From Plectonema radiosum NIES-515 (GTDB taxonomy: Bacteria; Cyanobacteriota; Cyanobacteriia; Cyanobacteriales; Nostocaceae): a stretch of 32,184 bases of DNA. Below the pieces are notes generated by a model. That model worked only from the letters and a program-made list of their open reading frames with translations. It ran no database searches and was not told the DNA's origin. Location of the stretch: assembly GCF_025753815.1 (NCBI RefSeq), contig NZ_JAOWRF010000003.1, forward strand, positions 1 to 32,184. The letters run 5' to 3'. The translations under genes were made by a program, and so were the position numbers. Of the stretch, positions 14,794 to 22,762 are shown one piece after another. How positions within the stretch are numbered: position 1 is the stretch's first letter; each line of letters begins with the position of its first letter.

Positions 14794-14823
14794 ACTCCCC
14801 GCGATCTTCAAGAACGGGGTGCA
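14794..14823 (-). terminator. Hairpin after cphB (possible terminator)
   Basis: CACTCCCCG pairs imperfectly with CGGGGTG across a loop containing GATCTTCAAGAA, just downstream of the cphB stop on the minus strand. There is no clear T-run. The sequence ACTCCCCG…CGGGG also resembles end structures of cyanobacterial IS200/IS605 elements, so it could be an old element end. Confidence 0.4.
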
Positions 14824-14832
14824 AAATCTCAC

Positions 14833-15675
14833 TTAACCAACAGGTACAGAGGCATTCGCCACAGACTTATTATCTAAAATAGGCTTGCGGGTTTTTAAGT
14901 CAAATTTATATCCATTTGGCAAAATGTGCAGCTTGGCTCCGCAAATCGCCAAAGGCTCATCTTTCAAAATGTCGTCAATGTTGCTATGTGTAGCTTCTGA
15001 TTCATCGACGACGGTGACACAACCCTGCCCAATCACTTCAAATTGGTTATCGGTAACAACCATTGCGGTATTCTCATCAATGCCGAATCCCAACACAGCA
15101 GGCTCTATCAGCAAAGCTGAAATTAAGCGTCCCAAGCGTCCGCGCTGTGAGAAATGCTGGTCAATTACCACCCCAGGCAAAAAGCCCATACCGGGTCCCA
15201 TGTCCACGGCGTTAATCCGAGGATTTGTTTCTGAGTCGCCTTCCACAATCATGACATCTGGCATGACAGCGGCTCCAGCGCTTGTGCCACCGATGACAAT
15301 TCCTTCAGCGCAGCGTTTGTGAATTGCGCTATCAAGTTCAGTGTCTTTGAGGATGCTCGTGATCCGCGCTTGATCCCCTCCAGTAAAAAATACGCCTGTA
15401 GCTTTGTCAACTGCTTCTAGCGCTGTGGATGAAGATGCGTCTTCACGGCTTTCGGTGTCAATTATCCTAACATTCTCTGCTCCCAGGCGCTCAAACACTC
15501 TGATGTAATTTTGTCCTACTTCTCTTGGCAGTTCGGTTGCTGCTGTCATAATGACAATTTTGGCTTTGGTGCCACCAGCACGTCGCACAAACTCACGCAG
15601 GATCTGGCAATCGCCTTCTTTGTCTTCTGCACCGCCAATAATCACCAACTGCCGTTTGGTTTCAGTCGCCGCCAT
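14833..15675 (-). CDS. cphB: Cyanophycinase
   Basis: 280 residues. A cytoplasmic serine exopeptidase of family S51 that cuts cyanophycin (multi-L-arginyl-poly-L-aspartate) into beta-Asp-Arg dipeptides. Visible are RQLVIIGGAEDKEGDCQIL (8-26), VFFTGGDQARI (95-105), the nucleophile elbow GGTSAGAAVM with Ser132, and DQHFSQRGRLGRL (His174), then LGFGIDENTAMVV. These agree with the published catalytic layout of cyanobacterial CphB. I chose the ATG at 15675 (MAATETK) because GGAGG lies 5-9 bases upstream. An in-frame ATG at 15720 lacks such a site. The length is typical. It is divergent from the cyanophycin synthetase gene at 16749, with a 67-residue gene between them. The symbol is by homology. Confidence 0.93.
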   Translation of the reverse strand: MAATETKRQLVIIGGAEDKEGDCQILREFVRRAGGTKAKIVIMTAATELPREVGQNYIRVFERLGAENVRIIDTESREDASSSTALEAVDKATGVFFTGGDQARITSILKDTELDSAIHKRCAEGIVIGGTSAGAAVMPDVMIVEGDSETNPRINAVDMGPGMGFLPGVVIDQHFSQRGRLGRLISALLIEPAVLGFGIDENTAMVVTDNQFEVIGQGCVTVVDESEATHSNIDDILKDEPLAICGAKLHILPNGYKFDLKTRKPILDNKSVANASVPVG

Positions 15676-15841
15676 GATGCCTCCGGATCTAAGTCTGTTA
15701 ATTTTAATAAAACACGACAATTTAAACTATAAAAACATCCATATGGTAGATTTAGATACAAAAATTAAAAATGAAATTTAGTAATTTTTCCCGGGAGGCT
15801 GGAAAAAGTTAAGAAATAAAGCTAATAATTTTGCTTTAATC

Positions 15842-15890
15842 AAAAACATCTTACTCACGATCGCACAAGTATTGAATCGTGGGTAAGATG
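15842..15890 (-). terminator. Intrinsic terminator after the 67-residue gene
   Basis: CATCTTACTCACGAT (15847-15861) pairs with ATCGTGGGTAAGATG (15876-15890), 14 of 15 positions, with a 14-base loop. On the minus strand the stem is followed at once by TTTTTG, about 65 bases after the stop of the gene at 15955-16158. It would separate that gene from cphB. Confidence 0.75.
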
Positions 15891-15954
15891 TAATAAAATG
15901 GCGCTTAAATTGTCTAAAGTTCTATACCTAAGGTTAGATTTTCAACAAAAATAT

Positions 15955-16158
15955 CTACCTAATAGAACTACTAAAAAGCAACTCATTTAAAAAAGAACGT
16001 GCCTGGTCTAGTGGGAAATGTCTGGGTTTGCCCTCGATTAGAATTTGAAACTCCTCGCTGTCTGCACCATCACCATAACCGGAAATAAGTTTGCGATGAA
16101 ATGCTTCTTCAGCAAGTTGTCTAACTTCGTCTCTAAGAGCAGCTTTTGTGCCATTCAT
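15955..16158 (-). CDS. Small hypothetical protein, 67 residues
   Basis: I do not recognise a named family. The protein is soluble and mostly helical: TKAALRDEVRQLAEEAFHRK, a central GYGDGADSEEF, then an IEGKPRHFPLDQARSFLNEL stretch. The last part, a hydrophobic strand (FQILIEGKPRHF) followed by a helix, looks like a compact fold. No signal peptide, cysteine or membrane segment. It is on the same strand as cphB and lies between cphB and cphA2, but a terminator separates it from cphB. The start at 16158 is the only good ATG. Coding character and the following terminator support a real gene. A link to cyanophycin metabolism rests on position only. Confidence 0.7.
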   Translation of the reverse strand: MNGTKAALRDEVRQLAEEAFHRKLISGYGDGADSEEFQILIEGKPRHFPLDQARSFLNELLFSSSIR

Positions 16159-16265
16159 TCTCGGCTGTCTCCTAAATTTTTCTTTTATAACTTACTATTT
16201 ATAAGCAATATGAGGTGTAGTTTGCACCTTTCAAAGGTTATACATTTTGCGACGGATAATTTCAT

Positions 16266-16357
16266 TAGACATAGACGTGAAAATGAACGATGCGTTACCC
16301 AAACCCCAAGAGACGCTTGGGTATCGCGTCTCTACATTCTTTTCCAACAGAGGTCTA
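16266..16357. mobile_element. MITE-like element, TAGACATCTGG family (copy 4)
   Basis: About 92 bp. The left end is TAGACATAGACGTGAAAATG; the right end read inward is TAGACCTCTGTTGGAAAA. The interior has ATGCGTTACCCAAACCCC. The core palindrome differs: AGAGACGCTTGGGTATC then GCGTCTCTAC. It lies upstream of both the 67-residue gene and cphA2. Confidence 0.6.
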
Positions 16358-16748
16358 TTACCACAATCCCGGTTTCTTAGAGTATGCCTGAAAAGCGAAT
16401 AGAATTCGCTACTACGCAGACTATAAAAACAAGGGATTTTAAACGTAAGTTATGCGGGTTTTGATTGTGTAGCCGCACTTCTAGTCGCTCGGTAGAGTAA
16501 AAAATAAGACATCCTCTTAGAGAAATCGGGATTCTGACGCTAATGCATGTGTAAAATAAATGGTCTATGCCCTGAGATAGTTGAAAAACTATAGCATTAG
16601 GGATAGGATATCATAGGAAAAATATTGAGTTTTATTAAAGCGTCTATTCGCGTTCTGGGAGTGCAAATGCCTGAAATTAAGGTGTTTTTTGCATCATGAA
16701 CCGTATTGGTTGAAATTAAAGGGTGTTTAGCCAAAGGTATATAAATCA
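16358..16748. other. Upstream region of cphA2
   Basis: No gene is supported in these 391 bases. AGCGAAT/ATTCGCT (about 16394-16410) is a short hairpin with the look of a dispersed repeat end. Near 16672-16735 the phrase TGAAATTAA…GGTGTTT occurs twice. I looked for an NtcA site (GTA-N8-TAC), which would be expected for a nitrogen-storage gene, and did not find a convincing one. Confidence 0.5.
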
Positions 16749-18659
16749 ATGATTCAAGAAAAAAGCACCGATGCAGTTCGCGTCAATGCGAGAAAAACAG
16801 ATGTTTTCGATATTTTCGGGTTCAAGCATTACATGGGAGCGAATCCCTATTTGGAAACAGGAGCGCTAGTATTTAGTTTTGCGCTGACAGAGTATAATCA
16901 GCCTTTGGCAGTTGAGGACTATGTATCTATTATTGGCGATCGCTACCCCCAGATAAAAGAGCAAACATACGATTCTCATGCCGATTTATTTGCTCGCACC
17001 GTCGCAGAAGTCGGCAAACTGGACATGGGTTTGCACCTCAACCGTTGGAGTGTCAAGTCATATCCGCATTACAAAAAAATCAGCGTGCAATCGCTGCACG
17101 AACGCACCACCAGATCCGTACTTTACTTCGTTTGGGATTGGTTTGAAGCAATTACCCAAAAGGAAGAAGTTGTTTTTGAAGAACAAATGCGATCGCTGCA
17201 AAACAGATTTCGGCAATCTGTTTATGGAGGTCCCACAGTCTACACCTTATTACGCACCGCCTACGAAAAAGGTATTCCTAACTTCTATCTGTGGGAAGAA
17301 GGATTGATGCAATATGGCTACGGCAAAAAACAAGTTCGCGGTGTAGCTACCACATTTCATTGTGATGCTCATCTAGATTCAGACTTCACCACCCGCAAAG
17401 ATGACTGCAAAGCATTTTTAAACACCTTAGGTTTCCCCGTACCTCAAGGTGATATCGTCACTACCGAAAGAGAAGCTTTAGGTGTAGCCAGAGAAATTGG
17501 CTACCCAGTAGCAGTAAAACCCGTTGTCGGTCATAAAGGAATTGGTGTAACCGCTGATGTCCAAGACTCTAGAGAACTAGAATCGGCTTTTGAGCGATCG
17601 CTCCAAGCAATCCCCGAAAACCAGCCAACGCGGATCATCATTGAAAAAAGCATCTCTGGGGCAGATTTTCGCTTGTTGTGCGTCAATGGTAGATTTGTCG
17701 CTGCCACCGAACGGCGTCCCGCATCAATTGTCGGTGATGGACACTCTACCATTAATGAGCTAATTCGCGATGAAAATCGAAAACCCGCTCGTTTGGATAC
17801 ACCAACCTCACCGATGAGCAAAATTCAAAGCGATGAAGCGATGCAACTGTATTTAGACGAACAGCGTTTGTCATTGGACAGCGTAATCGAAAAAGGTCGC
17901 ACAGTTTATCTTCGCAAAGTCGCCAATCTTTCGGCAGGAGGTGTCAGCATCGATGCCACGCGCACAGTTCACGATGACAATATTATATTGGCGCAAGATA
18001 TTGCCCAACACTTTCGATTAACTTGCTTAGGCATTGATGTCATTACCAAAAGTCTTGATAAATCTTGGAAAGAAGGCAACTTTGCCATTTTAGAAATCAA
18101 CGCTGCACCTGGCATTTTAATGCATCTAAATCCTGCTGTTGGTGAAAGCGTTGATGTACCTTCTCATATTTTAGAAACCTTCTTTGAGTCGGGTACAGAT
18201 GCGAGAATACCAATTCTCACCTTTAATAAAATCACAGTTTCTGAACTTCAAGAAACCATTGACCATATTCTTTTGCAACACCCTGATTGGACAATAGGTG
18301 CTGTTTGTCAAAATGCAGTTTTTGTGAATCGCTCGACAAAAATCTTCAACAAAGATTACAACAGCAACGTTTTAAGTTTGTTGCGTAATCCTAAACTTGA
18401 TTTACTCATTGCCCAATACGATGAAGAAACTTGGGAAAATGAAGGCATGTTTTACCAAGGAAGTAACATGGTAGTTCTGGATAATCCTACCGAAACCGAG
18501 ATGATTCTCGCACGAGATGTCTTCGACGGTTCTACTGTGGTGATTAAGAAAGGAGATAGCGTTTCTATTCGTCGCAAAGGTTTGATTGAAGAGTACAACT
18601 TGGGAACAGATGAACCGTTTACACGAGTTTATTTGAAAGAAATCGGCACGATTTTGTAA
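16749..18659 (+). CDS. cphA2: Cyanophycin synthetase 2 (short CphA2-type ligase)
   Basis: 636 residues against about 875-900 for the usual CphA1. An N-terminal domain (1-200) precedes an ATP-grasp domain (about 215-480) with GYPVAVKPVVGHKGIGV (glycine-rich loop), IIEKSISGADFRLLCVNGRF, RRPASIVGDGHSTINELIR and AILEINAAPGILMHLNP (metal ligands). The remaining 150 residues correspond to a cut-down Mur-ligase-like region, and I see no second P-loop (GxxGKT). That is the layout described for CphA2 of nitrogen-fixing cyanobacteria, which rebuilds cyanophycin from beta-Asp-Arg dipeptides using one ATP site. It is divergent from cphB, whose product makes those dipeptides. A truncated CphA1 is the alternative, but the even conservation to the C-terminus argues against it. 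Confidence 0.9.
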   Translation: MIQEKSTDAVRVNARKTDVFDIFGFKHYMGANPYLETGALVFSFALTEYNQPLAVEDYVSIIGDRYPQIKEQTYDSHADLFARTVAEVGKLDMGLHLNRWSVKSYPHYKKISVQSLHERTTRSVLYFVWDWFEAITQKEEVVFEEQMRSLQNRFRQSVYGGPTVYTLLRTAYEKGIPNFYLWEEGLMQYGYGKKQVRGVATTFHCDAHLDSDFTTRKDDCKAFLNTLGFPVPQGDIVTTEREALGVAREIGYPVAVKPVVGHKGIGVTADVQDSRELESAFERSLQAIPENQPTRIIIEKSISGADFRLLCVNGRFVAATERRPASIVGDGHSTINELIRDENRKPARLDTPTSPMSKIQSDEAMQLYLDEQRLSLDSVIEKGRTVYLRKVANLSAGGVSIDATRTVHDDNIILAQDIAQHFRLTCLGIDVITKSLDKSWKEGNFAILEINAAPGILMHLNPAVGESVDVPSHILETFFESGTDARIPILTFNKITVSELQETIDHILLQHPDWTIGAVCQNAVFVNRSTKIFNKDYNSNVLSLLRNPKLDLLIAQYDEETWENEGMFYQGSNMVVLDNPTETEMILARDVFDGSTVVIKKGDSVSIRRKGLIEEYNLGTDEPFTRVYLKEIGTIL

Positions 18660-18692
18660 TTTTTTCAATGTATCGTTGCGGAAAGTAACCGA

Positions 18693-18782
18693 CACCCTAG
18701 AAGGGTGCGGCTACACGTACAAAGCCTGCCTACGCAGGCTTAAGAATTCAAGCCTGGGTCGGCAGGCTTTGTTTGTATAGCC
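18693..18782. repeat. Compound palindromic repeat (CACCCT hairpin plus GCCTGCC/GGCAGGC cruciform)
   Basis: CACCCT-AGA-AGGGTG is at 18693-18707. GGCTACACGTACAAAGCC (from 18709) then pairs imperfectly with GGCTTTGTTTGTATAGCC (ending 18782), giving a stem of about 22 bp. Inside it are two smaller palindromes, GCCTGCCTACGCAGGC and AAGCCTGGGTCGGCAGGCTT. Sequences of this kind (GGCTACAC…AAAGCCTGC) recur in Nostoc-type genomes. It lies between the convergent cphA2 and aroG genes and may also end both transcripts. Confidence 0.75.
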
Positions 18783-18826
18783 CCAGGAATCTCGCGCCTG
18801 TGGGATATTTTTATTCAGGGATCGCT

Positions 18827-19873
18827 TTACTTTAGCTTTGCATGTGCTGCCAAAATAATTTCTTCTGTTTCTTCCCAGCCAATACATTTATCAGTTACAG
18901 AAACCCCATATTTTAATTCTTTAGATTGAGAAGAAATCGATTGACTTCCTTCATACAAATGCGATTCCAACATCATACCGACAATTGATGTATTGCCATC
19001 GACGATTTGTTGAATAACATTCTCTAAAACCCTAGGCTGTAATCTGTAGTCTTTATTTGAATTCCCGTGACTACAGTCGATGACAATTCTGGGTGATAAA
19101 CCTGCTGCTTTTAATTTGTCTTCCACTTTTTGGACATTCGCAGCATCGTAGTTAGGTTGACCGTTACCCCCACGTAAAATAACATGACCGTAGGCATTTC
19201 CTTTAGTTTGAAATATACTAACTTGTCCTTTATGATTAATTCCGAGAAAATGGTGTGGACTTTTAGCTGATTCCAAGGCATTTAAAGCTACTTGAATATT
19301 ACCATCAGTACCGTTTTTGAAACCTACAGGCATCGACAGTCCGCTTGCCATTTCGCGGTGAGTTTGTGATTCTGTAGTGCGTGCGCCAATTGCCGACCAA
19401 GAAATCAATTCGCTAATGTACTGCGGTATAATCGGATCGAGGGCTTCTGTGCCGGCGGGTAATCCCAGTTCAGTAATTTGTAACAGTAGGGTGCGTGCCA
19501 TTTGTAAACCCTTTTCTACATGGAAAGAATCATCCATATCGGGATCGTTGATTAATCCTTTCCATCCGACTGTTGTTCTGGGTTTTTCAAAGTAAACCCG
19601 CATGACTAGGAGCAGTTTATCTTGGACTTTCTCAGCCAGAGTTTTTAGTTTTTGGGAATAGGCGATCGCAGCTTCGGTATCATGGATTGAACACGGACCA
19701 ACTACAATAAATTTTCGGCTATCTTGAAAATCAAGAATATGTCCTATTTCCTGCCTAAATTTTAAAACAGCTTCTTCAGCCGATTGTGTTAAAGGTAATT
19801 TTGTTTTTAGCTTTTCTGGTGTTAATAAAACGCGGGAACTTTGAATGTTAGTGTCAAATAAATTGTTGTGCAT
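18827..19873 (-). CDS. aroG: 3-deoxy-7-phosphoheptulonate (DAHP) synthase, AroG/type I-alpha
   Basis: 348 residues. The same reaction as the enzyme at 915-1973 but a different subtype, close to the E. coli AroF/G/H form. Motifs: KFIVVGPCSIHD (54-65), MRVYFEKPRTTVGWKGLIND (91-110), GARTTESQTHREMASG (163-178), GFKNGTDG (184-191), IVIDCSHGNSNKDYRLQP and GMMLESHLYEG. The metal and PEP-binding residues are in place. E. coli-type enzymes are feedback-inhibited by aromatic amino acids; which one acts here cannot be read. I chose the ATG at 19873 (MHNNLFDT) because an upstream in-frame ATG at 19951 would run into the repeat DNA at 19901-19951 and has no homologous N-terminus. The symbol aroG follows common annotation. 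Confidence 0.93.
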   Translation of the reverse strand: MHNNLFDTNIQSSRVLLTPEKLKTKLPLTQSAEEAVLKFRQEIGHILDFQDSRKFIVVGPCSIHDTEAAIAYSQKLKTLAEKVQDKLLLVMRVYFEKPRTTVGWKGLINDPDMDDSFHVEKGLQMARTLLLQITELGLPAGTEALDPIIPQYISELISWSAIGARTTESQTHREMASGLSMPVGFKNGTDGNIQVALNALESAKSPHHFLGINHKGQVSIFQTKGNAYGHVILRGGNGQPNYDAANVQKVEDKLKAAGLSPRIVIDCSHGNSNKDYRLQPRVLENVIQQIVDGNTSIVGMMLESHLYEGSQSISSQSKELKYGVSVTDKCIGWEETEEIILAAHAKLK

Positions 19874-19900
19874 GAGGAGTATTTCGTAATTTGTGCTAGG

Positions 19901-20145
19901 TATTATATTAACAGTAATAAAAACACTGCAATCATCGTAGAGACGTTCCAATACGGTTCGCTCGTCTGATTTTTCGTGGTGATTTAGGGCATGTAGAGAC
20001 GCGATATATCGCGTCTCTACAAGGTTTTTGGTTTATCGAATTTTCTTATCCGAACCGTATTGAGAGACGTTCCGGCGGAACGTCTCTACAATATGTGCCG
20101 AAACGTCTCTACAATATGTTTGGTAAACCAAACATGACATGAGCA
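19901..20145. mobile_element. Composite repeat cluster upstream of aroG (ATGTCCG-type element interrupted by another MITE)
   Basis: TTAACAGTAATAAAAACACTG and CATCGTAGAGACG at 19908-19945 resemble the half-element at 14341-14394. Near 20115-20140, TTTGGTAAACCAAA with ATGACA may be the other end. Between them lie a MITE (19949-20062), a full core palindrome (20063-20089) and part of another (20101-20113). The outer element is inferred; the inner pieces are clear. Confidence 0.45.
19949..20062. mobile_element. MITE-like element with CAATACGGTTCG ends, inserted into a core palindrome
   Basis: 114 bp bounded by the perfect 12-bp inverted repeat CAATACGGTTCG / CGAACCGTATTG. It is flanked by a 10-bp direct repeat, AGAGACGTTC (19939-19948 and 20063-20072). 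This shows that it entered a GTAGAGACGTTCC palindrome. Inside it carries its own palindrome, GTAGAGACGCGATATATCGC then GTCTCTAC. No coding capacity. A 9-12 bp duplication would fit an IS4-like or similar transposase acting in trans. Confidence 0.8.
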
Positions 20146-20245
20146 TCGAAATTCATATAGATATTTTAAAACAAAACTTATTTACAAATAGCAAATTTAT
20201 ATCTTAATTCATTCACATATAAACAATATTTGTAATATAAATTCA

Positions 20246-20280
20246 CAAAAAAAAGGGGAGAAATATTTCCCCTCTTTTTT
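20246..20280 (-). terminator. Intrinsic terminator after GH13 paralogue 2
   Basis: On the minus strand AGGGGA pairs with TCCCCT (20254-20259 with 20268-20273) and the stem is followed by eight T residues. It lies about 25 bases after the stop of the gene at 20302. The A/T tracts on both sides could let it act in the other direction too. Confidence 0.8.
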
Positions 20281-20301
20281 CCTTATTATCTAACTACCGC
20301 A

Positions 20302-21960
20302 TTATTGCCAAACAAATACTTTCGCTTCGTATGGACCTAAATCAGTCAAAATGCCATCATCACCAGCTTCGACATCATAATTACCTGTCCACTCGTGCCA
20401 TGTACCACCGCTGGGGAAGTTAGGAACATGATAGCCACCCAAAAAGTTTTCGGAGAAATTAGCTACAACAACCACACGAGAACCTTCCCCATTCCAGCGG
20501 CTATAAGCCAGCACCTTTGCCTCTGGATTTTCGTGGATAAAGTCGATATTTTCAGTATAGAGGGCATGATTGTCTTTACGCAGGTTAATTAAGCCTTTAT
20601 AGTAATCAAACAATCCCCGATTTAAGTCATTACCTAACAGTGTCCAATCGATTTTAGCTGACTCTTGACTTTTAGGTTTGTACTCCCCAAATTCTTCACC
20701 CATCCAAATCAAAGGTACACCGACTGCTGTCATGAGAATAGCAACTCCCAATCTAGCTCTTCTAAAAGCTTCCTCATCAAGAATCTCACGATTTCCTAAC
20801 TCGACCATAACATGATTGTGGTCGTGGTTTGTGAGATAATTTACTACATTCGTAGCACCCAAAAAGCCTTGACGCTTGCAGTCAATTACATCTTTGAGGC
20901 GCTCTAAATCAAATGTATCACCGCAGATATGTTCTAAAACACAGTGATAGAAACTATCATGCCAGCATCCATCCATCGGTCCATCAACATTGGTGATGCT
21001 AGGAGTTTCCGGAATGTGTTCGGCAACGTTGTAAAAAGGCTTCATGTTAGCGGTGTTTTTCGCTTCCTGGACAATCCAGTGCATGAAGTCGTAATTAGCA
21101 ATTTGCCGCGCTGCATCGTAACGAATACCATCTGTATGATATTCCTGAATCCAATAACGTACCGTATCACCAATAAATTTCCGAGCAGGATAAGTTTCTA
21201 ACTTCTCGTCGTAATGTTCGTAATTAAACTCTGGTCCCCAGTTATTACCAGGGTCGCGGGGTTCATGATGATACCAATAATCGTGGTCAATTTGTGTTAA
21301 AGGACTAGATGCTTCTGAGTGGTTATAAATACCATCCATAATCACACGAATGCCTCTACCATGACACTCGTCAATTAAACGTTTTAACCCATCTGTAGAA
21401 CCATAACTTGATTCTGTAGCAAAGAAGTGACGAGGATTATATCCCCAACTATAATCACCAGGATATTCCTTGAGTGGCATCAACTCAATAGCATTAATTC
21501 CTAATTCGCATAGATAATCTAATTTCTCAACAACGTGCTTATACTTTCCTCGTGCGTAAGGGTCATCTTCACCACCAGAAAAGTCTGCAATGTGCATTTC
21601 ATAAATAACTAATTCATGGTCAGCCGGTAAAGGTTTATCGTCGTGTTTCCAAACATAGGTATCAACAATTCTTTCACCATCTTTAATCCGCACGATACCG
21701 TTATCTTTACCAGTTGTTTCATCAATATCAGTTGCGTAAGGATCGGTGACTTCTACCCATTGATCTGGTTCAAAAAACCATGATTTTGACTGGACGCGGA
21801 ATTTATATTGATAATCCCCGTCTTCTAATTCAACAGTTGTACGAAAATAACCATCATCGCCTTTTTCCATTGGAATGTCTTTCCAATCTGAAAAAGAAGC
21901 AATTAACGCTGCTTCTTCGTTATATGGTGCAAATAAGTTAAATTCAATTGGCTTTGCCAT
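20302..21960 (-). CDS. GH13 alpha-amylase-family enzyme with N-terminal glycogen-binding-like domain (paralogue 2)
   Basis: 552 residues from the ATG at 21960. Domain order is the same as in the paralogue at 12584: a CBM48-like domain (IEFNLFAPYNEEAALIASFS), then the GH13 barrel with DGIYNHS (209-215), GIRYDAARQI (nucleophile Asp282), YNVAEHIPE (acid/base Glu314) and NYLTNHDHNH (Asp380). The two proteins align almost without gaps and look more than half identical. The frame stays open for 62 more codons upstream (ATG at 22146), but that extension has no counterpart in the paralogue and includes a HIP1 site, so I prefer MAKPIEFN. Cytoplasmic; probably acts on glycogen or malto-oligosaccharides. 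The exact reaction is not determined. It has its own terminator. Confidence 0.87.
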   Translation of the reverse strand: MAKPIEFNLFAPYNEEAALIASFSDWKDIPMEKGDDGYFRTTVELEDGDYQYKFRVQSKSWFFEPDQWVEVTDPYATDIDETTGKDNGIVRIKDGERIVDTYVWKHDDKPLPADHELVIYEMHIADFSGGEDDPYARGKYKHVVEKLDYLCELGINAIELMPLKEYPGDYSWGYNPRHFFATESSYGSTDGLKRLIDECHGRGIRVIMDGIYNHSEASSPLTQIDHDYWYHHEPRDPGNNWGPEFNYEHYDEKLETYPARKFIGDTVRYWIQEYHTDGIRYDAARQIANYDFMHWIVQEAKNTANMKPFYNVAEHIPETPSITNVDGPMDGCWHDSFYHCVLEHICGDTFDLERLKDVIDCKRQGFLGATNVVNYLTNHDHNHVMVELGNREILDEEAFRRARLGVAILMTAVGVPLIWMGEEFGEYKPKSQESAKIDWTLLGNDLNRGLFDYYKGLINLRKDNHALYTENIDFIHENPEAKVLAYSRWNGEGSRVVVVANFSENFLGGYHVPNFPSGGTWHEWTGNYDVEAGDDGILTDLGPYEAKVFVWQ

Positions 21961-22275
21961 AGAAGTATTTGTAGGAAAAAGTGTGATTGTTCGTATTTTC
22001 AGATTTTTTATAAAATTAGCCAATAGCTCTTGCGAAGTAATTACAGAACTAATACCTCTATCTTCAGATATATTGTTGGAGTGGGACTTGATTTTTTTGT
22101 GGCGATCGCATAGCTGTTGATTTAACAAGTTATAGTTACTTGTCAATACTCCTTAGATATATCTCGTAGTGAGCGGTTTACCGCTCATATCAAAGTTTTA
22201 AGGGATAGAGCCGCTAACTACAAAATTCCGTTTATTTATGCCCATCTACTTATTTCAAATTGCTAATCTGCTTAA
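21961..22275. other. Intergenic region upstream of GH13 paralogue 2
   Basis: No separate gene is supported; an in-frame 5' extension of the GH13 gene covers 21961-22146 but looks non-coding. TGAGCGG-TTTA-CCGCTCA at 22170-22187 is a compact 7-bp hairpin and could end the DUF1823-type transcript, though no T-run follows. The GH13 promoter presumably lies here. Confidence 0.5.
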
Positions 22276-22650
22276 TTACTCAGATTTACTGTTATGTTCC
22301 ATGTAGCTTAACAACCAATTTGCCGCTGTTGCCCTGCGAGTTTGTCGAGGTCCAAATTCACCGATTTTATAACCTTTGAAACCTAATTTTTCTTTCAGCA
22401 ATTGTTTATTTTCGGCAGGAATGGAACGAGTCAATTTAACGGTTGGGGGGCGATTTTCAATAAAATTTGGTGGTTCTGGGTACTCATCCCGCCATTCTGC
22501 TAACACTTTGCTAGTGTCCCATTGTCCGGTTGTTTCGTCGTAGCGATAACCTAAGTAGTACCATACCAATTTATTGACAATGGCATCATCAATTTCTTCA
22601 TTAAGAATTGCCCAAATGGTTTCGGTATTAAGTGGAGGCAAGTTAGACAT
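22276..22650 (-). CDS. DUF1823-type conserved cyanobacterial protein
   Basis: 124 residues from MSNLPPL at 22650; a second ATG two codons upstream is possible. The sequence is well conserved in character: ETIWAILNEEIDDAIVNKLV, YLGYRYDETTGQWD, PPNFIENRPPTVKLTRSIP and the C-terminal GYKIGEFGPRQTRRATAANW. I recall this arrangement, especially KLTRSIPAENKQLLKEKLGF, from the DUF1823 family, found in cyanobacteria and plastid-bearing organisms. Function unknown. It is soluble, with no signal or membrane segment. It is divergent from acyP, with about 110 bases between starts, where GTTAGTT is repeated in tandem. It is transcribed separately from the downstream GH13 gene. Confidence 0.75.
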   Translation of the reverse strand: MSNLPPLNTETIWAILNEEIDDAIVNKLVWYYLGYRYDETTGQWDTSKVLAEWRDEYPEPPNFIENRPPTVKLTRSIPAENKQLLKEKLGFKGYKIGEFGPRQTRRATAANWLLSYMEHNSKSE

Positions 22651-22762
22651 AAGCAATTGAAAATTAGTTATTTGTTAGTTGTTAGTTGATGCTTGCGATA
22701 AAAAAGTAGATATTATGTCAATAAAGCAGGTAAACTGGATATCGTCAAGAGTATGTCATAGA

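Noticed and set aside
16441-16748. NtcA site upstream of cphA2
   Set aside because: I looked for GTA-N8-TAC and found only partial matches, none worth listing.
21961-22146. 62-codon N-terminal extension of GH13 paralogue 2
   Set aside because: The paralogue begins exactly at the internal Met; the extension has low-complexity content and a HIP1 site.
22679-22762. 28-codon N-terminal extension of acylphosphatase
   Set aside because: The shorter start gives the standard family length, and the extension overlaps short tandem repeats.
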